From: Gardnerella vaginalis
GTDB taxonomy: Bacteria; Actinomycetota; Actinomycetes; Actinomycetales; Bifidobacteriaceae
Assembly: GCA_946997215.1 (NCBI GenBank)
Contig: CAMPUL010000005.1
Coordinates: forward strand, 11,199 to 75,198
DNA: 64,000 bases
Reading direction: 5' to 3'
Within the stretch, counting starts at the first letter, position 1, and every line of letters starts with the position of its first letter. This document shows, piece by piece, positions 58,337 to 64,000 of the stretch. Both the position numbers and the translations under genes were made by a program. The notes beneath the pieces are model-generated. The model was not told the DNA's origin. It did no database searches and was given only the letters and a program-made list of their open reading frames with translations.

Positions 58337-59080
58337 ATGACTATGGAGCCTTTGAAGCGCTGCGTTGTTTTAGCAGCTGGAGATTATTACGACCATACGC
58401 GCGAACACGTTCCTGATCGCGCTTTAACTATTGCAGCAGATGGTGGCTGGGATCATGCGTGCAGACTTGGTTTGCATGTTGATGCTCTAATTGGCGACTT
58501 TGACTCTGTGCGATTAAAGCTCCCAACAGACGCTGCGATTACGCGACTTCCTGCCGAAAAAGATGACCCTGATTTGCTTTCTGCTCTTAAAGTTGGCTGG
58601 TCTAAAGGATCTAGAGAATTCCATATTTTTGGCGGATTAGGCGGACGCGTTGACCACACGATTTCCAACATTCAACTTATGGTTCGACTTGCCGTTAGAG
58701 GTGGAATCGGATTCTTGTATGGAGACGGAACGATTGTTACAGCAATTCACAACGGTTCCCTCGACTTTCCTGCGTCCAATGGGCCCGAAGGCCGCATGGT
58801 TTCTGTGTTCTCACACACGCCTATTTCTAGCGATGTAAACGAGATTGGGCTTAAATATCAACTTCAGCACGAAACTATGTATGGCGATGCCGTTCAAGGC
58901 CTAAGCAACGAGTTATTAAACGACACTCCTGCGCATATTGACGTTCACGAAGGCACTCTTGTAATCACATTTCCTATAGACGCTCCACTGCCGCAAGTCA
59001 GCTGGTTTAAGCGTCCAGTTGGCGATTTGGGAGATATAAACACTAGCATTTCAAGCGCTCTAGCCGTTTCGCCAAAATAG
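58337..59080 (+). CDS. Thiamine diphosphokinase
   Basis: About 247 residues; transfers pyrophosphate from ATP to thiamine to make the cofactor TPP. Motifs are CVVLAAGDYY, LTIAADGGWDHACRLGLHVD, LIGDFDSV, PAEKDDPDLLSALKVG and FGGLGGRVDHTISNIQLM. The frame opens at 58256, upstream of a predicted promoter, so ATG 58337 (MTMEPLKRC) is preferred. It is divergent from the infC operon. The gene could be called thiN; no other thiamine gene is near. Confidence 0.9.
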   Translation: MTMEPLKRCVVLAAGDYYDHTREHVPDRALTIAADGGWDHACRLGLHVDALIGDFDSVRLKLPTDAAITRLPAEKDDPDLLSALKVGWSKGSREFHIFGGLGGRVDHTISNIQLMVRLAVRGGIGFLYGDGTIVTAIHNGSLDFPASNGPEGRMVSVFSHTPISSDVNEIGLKYQLQHETMYGDAVQGLSNELLNDTPAHIDVHEGTLVITFPIDAPLPQVSWFKRPVGDLGDINTSISSALAVSPK

Positions 59081-59276
59081 TGCGAATAATCGCAAATGCG
59101 CGATGCAGCAAGGCAAAACTTGCGCAAGTGTAGTACAAAATGATGCACTAACGTAGTACATACCGCACATTAAAATGGACACGTTAGTTTAATAACGAAA
59201 ACCGAAAACGTATTGTTAAAAATCGCGAAAAATCGCAAAAACCGTGCGTTGAGGTTTCACTCAAGGGAGATTCCAC

Positions 59277-60332
59277 ATGACAGTCAAGATTGGTATTAAC
59301 GGCTTTGGACGTATCGGCCGTTTGGCATTCCGTCGTATTTTTGAGCTTCAAGCTCGCGGCGGTCAAGCTGGCGATATTGAAGTCGCAGCCATCAACGATC
59401 TGACCACTCCTTCAATGCTTGCTTACTTGCTTAAGTACGACAGCACTCATGGCACTTTCCGCCACGACGATGGCACCCCAGTTGAGGTGACTTCTACCGA
59501 AGACGCAATCGTGGTAGATGGCAAGACCTACAAGGTTTACGCCGAAAAAGACGCAAACAACATTCCATGGGTTAAGAACGATGGCGTTGAGTTCGTGCTC
59601 GAATGCACCGGTTTCTACACTTCTGCAGAAAAGTCCCAGGCTCACTTGAACGCTGGAGCTAAGAAGGTTCTTATCTCTGCTCCTGCTAAAGACGAAACCA
59701 CCCCAACCGTTGTGTTTGGTGTGAACCAAGAGATCTTAAAGCCAACCGACAACATTGTGTCCGCTGGCTCTTGCACCACCAACTCCATGGCTGCAATGGT
59801 TAAGCTTTTGCAAGATAAGTGGGGCATTAAGTCCGGCTTTATGACCACTATCCACGCTTACACTGGCACCCAAATGATTCTCGACGGCCCACGCGGCTCC
59901 AAGCCACGCAACAACCGTTCTGCTGCTTGCAACACAATCGAGCACTCCACTGGTGCTGCTAAGGCAATCGGCAAGGTTGTTCCAGAGGTTAATGGCAAGC
60001 TTCAGGGTCACGCTCAGCGTATTCAGGTTCCAGATGGATCCGTTACCGAGTTGACTACCGTTCTCGAGAAGCCAGCAACCACCGAAGAAATCAACGAAGC
60101 CTTCAAGAAGGCTTTCGAAAACTGCGAGTACTTCGGTTACAATGCTGACAGCATCGTGTCTTCCGATATCATCGGCGACACCCACGGTGGCGTTTTCGAT
60201 CCAACCCAAACCGACGTTAACACTGTTGACGGCGTAACCTTGGCTCGTACCGTTACCTTCTACGACAACGAGTACGGCTTTACTGCTAACATGATTCGCA
60301 CATTGCTTTACTTCGCTGAGATTGCTGAGTAA
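59277..60332 (+). CDS. gap: Glyceraldehyde-3-phosphate dehydrogenase
   Basis: 351 residues. NAD-binding [18 protein letters not shown], catalytic Cys in [11 protein letters not shown], and [24 protein letters not shown] lies 7-8 nt before the ATG. It catalyses the NAD-dependent oxidation of glyceraldehyde-3-phosphate in the lower bifid shunt/glycolysis. Codon use is strongly biased (ACC, AAG, GGC), as in a highly expressed gene, unlike its neighbours. Confidence 0.98.
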   Translation: MTVKIGINGFGRIGRLAFRRIFELQARGGQAGDIEVAAINDLTTPSMLAYLLKYDSTHGTFRHDDGTPVEVTSTEDAIVVDGKTYKVYAEKDANNIPWVKNDGVEFVLECTGFYTSAEKSQAHLNAGAKKVLISAPAKDETTPTVVFGVNQEILKPTDNIVSAGSCTTNSMAAMVKLLQDKWGIKSGFMTTIHAYTGTQMILDGPRGSKPRNNRSAACNTIEHSTGAAKAIGKVVPEVNGKLQGHAQRIQVPDGSVTELTTVLEKPATTEEINEAFKKAFENCEYFGYNADSIVSSDIIGDTHGGVFDPTQTDVNTVDGVTLARTVTFYDNEYGFTANMIRTLLYFAEIAE

Positions 60333-60398
60333 AATTAGCGAAACAAATAAAGCTTACTAGGCTAGTAAAGATAGCCTAGTAAAGCTAAATAAAGCTAC

Positions 60399-60432
60399 AA
60401 ACCCCTTGCGGTGACTCATCGCAGGGGGTTTT
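60399..60432 (+). terminator. gap terminator
   Basis: AACCCCTTGCG (60400-60410) pairs with CGCAGGGGGTT (60420-60430, one mismatch) and is followed by TTTTC. Confidence 0.88.
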
Positions 60433-60459
60433 CGCAACGCATTGCACACGGGGGTAAAA

Positions 60460-60960
60460 ATGGGCAAAAAACATGCTGCAACAGGCAAAGCAACGCCAGC
60501 AATCGCACAGCTAGAAAACGCTGGAATCACATTCCGCGTTGTTGATTACGAGCACGATGCAGATCACATGGACGACGGCTACGGCATGGAAGCAGCGCAA
60601 AAGTTAGGCGTAAATGCTGAACAAGTTTGCAAAACGCTTATGGTAGACACAGGCGAAAAACGCGTAGTCGGCATTGTGCCAGTAAACGCCCGATTAAGCA
60701 TGAAGGCAATTGCTAGCGCAGTAAATGCCAAAAAAGCAAGCATGACTAGCCCGGATGTAGCTCAACGAGAAAGTGGCTATGTTGTTGGAGGAATCAGCCC
60801 ATTTGGTCAGCGCACTCATCACGAAACCGTTCTGGATGATAGCGTTATGCACTTTGACGAGATTCTTGTTTCTGGAGGAAAACGCGGACTAGACGTTGTT
60901 CTAAATCCAAACGATTTGGTTAGCTTGCTTAACGCAACTGTGGCAAATATTCTAGCTTAA
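60460..60960 (+). CDS. YbaK/EbsC-type Cys-tRNA(Pro) deacylase
   Basis: 166 residues from ATG 60460, which has GGGGG 6 nt upstream; an in-frame TTG at 60442 is less likely. Family segments are AIAQLENAGITFRVVDYEHD, AEQVCKTLMVDT and MTSPDVAQRESGYVVGGISP. It hydrolyses Cys-tRNA(Pro) made in error by prolyl-tRNA synthetase. It lies just after the gap terminator. Confidence 0.92.
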   Translation: MGKKHAATGKATPAIAQLENAGITFRVVDYEHDADHMDDGYGMEAAQKLGVNAEQVCKTLMVDTGEKRVVGIVPVNARLSMKAIASAVNAKKASMTSPDVAQRESGYVVGGISPFGQRTHHETVLDDSVMHFDEILVSGGKRGLDVVLNPNDLVSLLNATVANILA

Positions 60961-60983
60961 AACTAGCAAACGTCGTGGCAACG

Positions 60984-60992
60984 TGCGATAAT
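60984..60992 (+). promoter_or_regulatory. Extended -10 promoter of the bL37-like gene
   Basis: TGCGATAAT fits an extended -10 (TGn plus GATAAT), 38 bp before the small gene. No convincing -35. Confidence 0.45.
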
Positions 60993-61029
60993 CCGTAAGG
61001 TTGTTCATTTTAATCGTTAGGAGTTTATT

Positions 61030-61104
61030 ATGGGTATGCGTGGACGCAAGCGCAAGGCTCGCCGCAAAAAGGCAGCAAATCACGGCAAAAGGCCAAATGC
61101 TTAA
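61030..61104 (+). CDS. 24-residue basic protein, ribosomal bL37-like
   Basis: MGMRGRKRKARRKKAANHGK followed by RPNA. Almost half the residues are Arg/Lys. The tail NHGKRPNA matches what is known of the tiny actinobacterial 50S protein bL37 described in mycobacterial ribosomes. AGGAG lies 5 nt before the ATG, with an extended -10 upstream and a clear terminator downstream, so it is a self-contained gene. It is too short for usual gene callers. The family call is from memory of the motif. Confidence 0.75.
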   Translation: MGMRGRKRKARRKKAANHGKRPNA

Positions 61105-61133
61105 TGCAAATGCTTAATGCAAATGCTTAATAC
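61095..61133 (+). repeat. 13-bp tandem repeat, three units, crossing a stop codon
   Basis: AAATGCTTAATGC at 61095-61107 and 61108-61120, then AAATGCTTAATAC at 61121-61133. The first unit includes the last codons and the TAA of the bL37-like gene. Confidence 0.95.
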
Positions 61134-61165
61134 GTTTGATTTGCGTATAAATTTGTAACTAAAAG

Positions 61166-61193
61166 CCCACGGATCTATTACCGTGGGTTTTTT
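61166..61193 (+). terminator. Terminator of the bL37-like gene
   Basis: CCCACGG (61166-61172), 8-nt loop, CCGTGGG (61181-61187), then six T. Confidence 0.93.
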
Positions 61194-61325
61194 GTTTACG
61201 TGATTTTTAATCGAATCGTCAAATCGTCGAATAGTCAAAACATCGAATCTTCAAACAATCAAACACTTAAACAATCAAAGACTTAAGCACGCGCAAGGGT
61301 CTTCGCTGCATTCTAGGATTATTGC

Positions 61326-62096
61326 ATGGCAAAGAACATAGATGAGTTGCTAGAAGCACTAGAAAAAGCACCGCAGCAAGATAAAAACACAACATTGTGC
61401 AAATCAATGCTGCTTGGCTTCGACACAGAAACAACGGGCGCGATTATTGGCAGTGATTCAATATGCTCCGCAACGCTCGTTTTTAGAGACCCAGCGCACG
61501 GGCATAACAATGACGTTATTGCAACGTGGCTTGTAAACCCGCATAAGCCAATCAACCCTAAAGCAAGCGAAGTAAACGGCTTTACAAACGAGTTTTTGCA
61601 AGAAAACGGAGGCGATCCAACTCAAGAAATCGAATTGCTTGGAAAAGCCATTAGCCTTGCACAAAGCAAGAATATTCCACTTCTTGCATACAATGCGCCT
61701 TTTGACGTTAAAATGCTAAACCATGATTTGCAAAGATGGAATCTTGATTCGTTGCAAAATCGCCCAAAAAGCACGGTTAATGACGGCGAGATGCTTGTTG
61801 TAGACCCACTTGTTATAGACAGAGCTATTTCTAAGCGCACTGGCAAACGCACACTTACATACACAACGCAATTTTATGGAGTGGAGCCAATTGGCAATTT
61901 TCACGATGCTACAGCAGATACAGTTGCTGCAGTTGATTTGATTGAGCCTATAAGCGAGTTGCACGAAAACGTTGCAAATCTTAAGTTATGCGAGATTATG
62001 ACTTGGCAGCGAGACGCTTACGCAAAGTGGAAATTAAGCTTTGATAGCTGGCTTAAGTCTAAAGGAAGACCAGCTAGCGAAGGAAGCTGGTTGTGA
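61326..62096 (+). CDS. DEDDh 3'-5' exonuclease (DnaQ-like)
   Basis: 256 residues. The DEDDh residues are visible: LGFDTETTG (Exo I), YNAPFDVKML (Exo II) and HDATADTVAA (Exo III). A C-terminal segment (WQRDAYAKWKLSFDSWLKSK) is shared by actinobacterial single-domain homologues (general recollection). It degrades single-stranded DNA or RNA 3' to 5'; it could proofread or repair. There is no polymerase-binding or BRCT domain. The start ATG 61326 has no clear ribosome site. Confidence 0.85.
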   Translation: MAKNIDELLEALEKAPQQDKNTTLCKSMLLGFDTETTGAIIGSDSICSATLVFRDPAHGHNNDVIATWLVNPHKPINPKASEVNGFTNEFLQENGGDPTQEIELLGKAISLAQSKNIPLLAYNAPFDVKMLNHDLQRWNLDSLQNRPKSTVNDGEMLVVDPLVIDRAISKRTGKRTLTYTTQFYGVEPIGNFHDATADTVAAVDLIEPISELHENVANLKLCEIMTWQRDAYAKWKLSFDSWLKSKGRPASEGSWL

Positions 62097-62249
62097 TTAA
62101 TGGCGATTCGCGCACATTTTGCGCATTTTGCACAATTTGCGCGCGGAAAAATCGCAAGCATCCGCACATCAAATAAGCACAACTAAAATAAAATAAAATA
62201 AAAAACGCAAATAACAAAAATAATACGGAAAACAACACGGAAAAGCGAA

Positions 62250-64000
62250 ATGTCTTTACAAAAATTATCTTTAGACGAAGCAAGCAATATTTTGTTAAAG
62301 CAAAATCTTTTGCGAGAAATAATACAAAATAAAAGTGCGCAAAAACATGACGATTTAACGCACGAAAACGACCAAACTTGGTCAATAGATGCTAGCGATT
62401 TTAATGGCCACTCAAAGCCGTACAGCCACATAACATACGATTCGCGCGATATTAAGCCAAACACATTGCTTTTTATTAAAGGCAATTTTAAGCCAGAATA
62501 CCTTAAAGACGCAGATAAAAACGGCTTAAATGCATATGTTGCGCAGGATTGCTACGCGGAATACACAAATGCGGTTGGGCTGATTGTAACAGACGTTCGC
62601 AAAGCAATGAGCGTACTTTCGGCTGCATTCTTTAACAATCCGCAAGAAAAGCTTACGACTATTGGCATTACGGGAACAAAGGGCAAAACAACAACAGCAT
62701 ACTTTACTCATGCTATTTTGAACGCATATTCTAGTGGCAAAGCTGCGCTATTCTCTTCTGTAGACAATTGTTTAGACGGCAAAACATATGTTGAATCGGA
62801 CTTGACTACACCAGAAAGCCTAGACGCGTTTAGAATGATGAGCCAAGCTGTAGAAAATGGCATGAAATACCTTATTATGGAAGTTTCGTCGCAAGCATAC
62901 AAAGTTAACCGCGTGTATGGATTGCACTTTAATGTTGCGGCATTTTTGAACATTAGTCCAGATCACATAAGCCCAATCGAACATCCTACTTTTGAAGATT
63001 ATTTGTATTGCAAGCGTCAAATCGTAAAAAATACGGATGCGCTTGTGCTTAATGCGGATTGCGCGCATGCAGATTTGCTTCTTCAAGACGCACAAAAAAA
63101 TGGCGTAAAAGTCACGACTTTTTCAAGAATACACAAAGAAGAACTAGACGGAAACACTTGCAATTGCTCAGAATGCAGCGATTATTCCGATATTCACCCT
63201 TACGAAAATAGCGAAAAATACCCAGAGCTTGTTTTGCCAAGGTATGTAGCGATACCAGAGCCGCAAGGGTTGCAAGAATTACCAAGCTCACAGGAGCATT
63301 GTATTGCGATTTTGGAAGGCGAAGCTAGCGAGTACGTAAATCAAGACATGCCTAATTACAGCGCTATAGACAAATTCAATCTAAAAATTGCTGGCGACTT
63401 TAACTACGAGAACGCATTGGCTGCGATTGCAATCGCACAAAACGCGCAACCAAATTTAATCAACAATGTTGAAGATTTGCACGCGATTGAAAACGTTGAA
63501 ATTTCAGGGCGAATGGAGATTTTTAAGGATCCAAAATCCAACACGATTGCAATCGTTGACTACGCACATAATTACGTTTCTGTAAAGGCGCTACTGAACT
63601 TTGTTGAAGAAAGATACGCAAGCAAGAGTTTGTACACTACTCTTGTTACGGGGTCTGCTGGAAACAAAGCTTACGACAGGCGCAAAGAGATTGTTCAAGC
63701 TGCGCAAAATCGAATCGATGAGTTTGTGTTTACAATCGAAGACACAAACACCGAAGATCCAATGGATATTTGCAACGACATGAAATCTTGCATAACAAGT
63801 CCAAGCGTTAAGTCGCAAATAGTAATCGACAGAACGCAAGCGATTGAGCACAGCGTAAACGAAGCTAGAGAACGCAATGAACGCGATGAGAATAACGATT
63901 TATTAAACGTAATCCTCATTATTGGAAAAGGCGACGAACGCTGGATTAAGCACAACAACAAGCACGTTCCTTACGAAAGCGATTCGCTTGTTATTAAGCG
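62250..64000 (+). CDS. murE: UDP-MurNAc-tripeptide synthetase MurE (probably L-Lys-adding), 3' end outside window
   Basis: 583 codons are present and the gene runs off the right edge. The start is ATG 62250 with GGAAAA upstream. The N-terminal domain has ITYDSRDIKPNTLLFIKG; the ATP loop is GTKGKTTT at about 142-149. SSQAYKVNRV, SPDHI-PIEHPTFEDY and CKRQIVKN follow; the Lys in the last motif is where MurE enzymes are carbamylated. The form EHPTFEDYxxCKRQ resembles lysine-adding MurE of lactic bacteria. The substrate loop reads EDTNTEDP, not the DNPR of diaminopimelate enzymes. A Cys-containing insert (GNTCNCSECSDYSD) is unusual. Confidence 0.9.
   Translation, partial: MSLQKLSLDEASNILLKQNLLREIIQNKSAQKHDDLTHENDQTWSIDASDFNGHSKPYSHITYDSRDIKPNTLLFIKGNFKPEYLKDADKNGLNAYVAQDCYAEYTNAVGLIVTDVRKAMSVLSAAFFNNPQEKLTTIGITGTKGKTTTAYFTHAILNAYSSGKAALFSSVDNCLDGKTYVESDLTTPESLDAFRMMSQAVENGMKYLIMEVSSQAYKVNRVYGLHFNVAAFLNISPDHISPIEHPTFEDYLYCKRQIVKNTDALVLNADCAHADLLLQDAQKNGVKVTTFSRIHKEELDGNTCNCSECSDYSDIHPYENSEKYPELVLPRYVAIPEPQGLQELPSSQEHCIAILEGEASEYVNQDMPNYSAIDKFNLKIAGDFNYENALAAIAIAQNAQPNLINNVEDLHAIENVEISGRMEIFKDPKSNTIAIVDYAHNYVSVKALLNFVEERYASKSLYTTLVTGSAGNKAYDRRKEIVQAAQNRIDEFVFTIEDTNTEDPMDICNDMKSCITSPSVKSQIVIDRTQAIEHSVNEARERNERDENNDLLNVILIIGKGDERWIKHNNKHVPYESDSLVIK

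Noticed and set aside
59081..59276. A promoter for gap
   Set aside because: Strong expression is expected, but no -35/-10 pair with proper spacing was convincing, only repeats of GTAGTACA.

Overview
This window looks like chromosomal DNA of a low-GC member of the Bifidobacteriaceae, most probably Gardnerella (G. vaginalis group). The reasons are the bifidobacterial/actinobacterial gene neighbourhoods (mraZ-rsmH-ftsL-like-ftsI-murF; nrdR-LysM-lexA; ftsH-DUF3180; DUF3052; HelD; a 24-residue bL37-like ribosomal protein) combined with AT-rich codon use and intergenic DNA. The species call is inference; no 16S gene is present.

Layout. 1-5.1 kb: division and cell-wall (dcw) operon on the minus strand, led by an unusually long MraZ and preceded by a four-unit MraZ box. 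5.2-11 kb: helD, nrdR, a LysM division-suppressor-like gene divergent from lexA with SOS boxes, greA and an FKBP. 11-17.8 kb: serine dehydratase, a CtpE-type P-ATPase, a lipoprotein, tRNA-Glu and trmB. 18-23.5 kb: galE, tRNA-Phe, tRNA-Asp and a heterodimeric ABC exporter pair. 23.9-27.3 kb: anaerobic ribonucleotide reductase nrdD-nrdG with two NrdR boxes. 27.4-30 kb: a DUF3052 gene and a DEAD-box helicase. 30.3-36.3 kb: a ~6 kb cell-surface protein gene whose signal peptide is interrupted by an 11-G tract. The downstream frame lacks a start in this copy, so the locus reads as an OFF phase variant. 36.8-52.4 kb: FemX-type ligase, EttA, DUF3180, FtsH, Hpt, TilS, DacB, an ABC-2-like transporter, a GT2 glycosyltransferase and an AI-2E-family permease. 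52.5-64 kb: glnA, def, glmM, infC-rpmI-rplT, thiN, gap, ybaK-like, bL37-like, an exonuclease and the start of murE.

How the genes connect. A large share of the window serves peptidoglycan: precursor supply (glmM, murE, murF), septal synthesis (ftsI, ftsL-like), interpeptide bridge (femX) and trimming (dacB). MurE has the sequence character of an L-lysine-adding enzyme, which fits the presence of a FemX bridge enzyme. NrdR is encoded in the window and its predicted sites lie over the nrdDG promoter. LexA sites lie between lexA and the LysM gene.

Unexplained structure. Intergenic gaps at 23.6, 30.1, 36.5, 49.5 and 54.9 kb carry pieces of one dispersed family of hairpin arrays. Its loops and linkers are constant while some stems change with pairing preserved. 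Short tandem duplications recur across stop codons and inside disordered linkers of otherwise ordinary proteins. Genes of about 300 bases or more without a gene (16216-16619, 23503-23870, 29822-30333, 36326-36836, 54699-54999) are described as repeat features.
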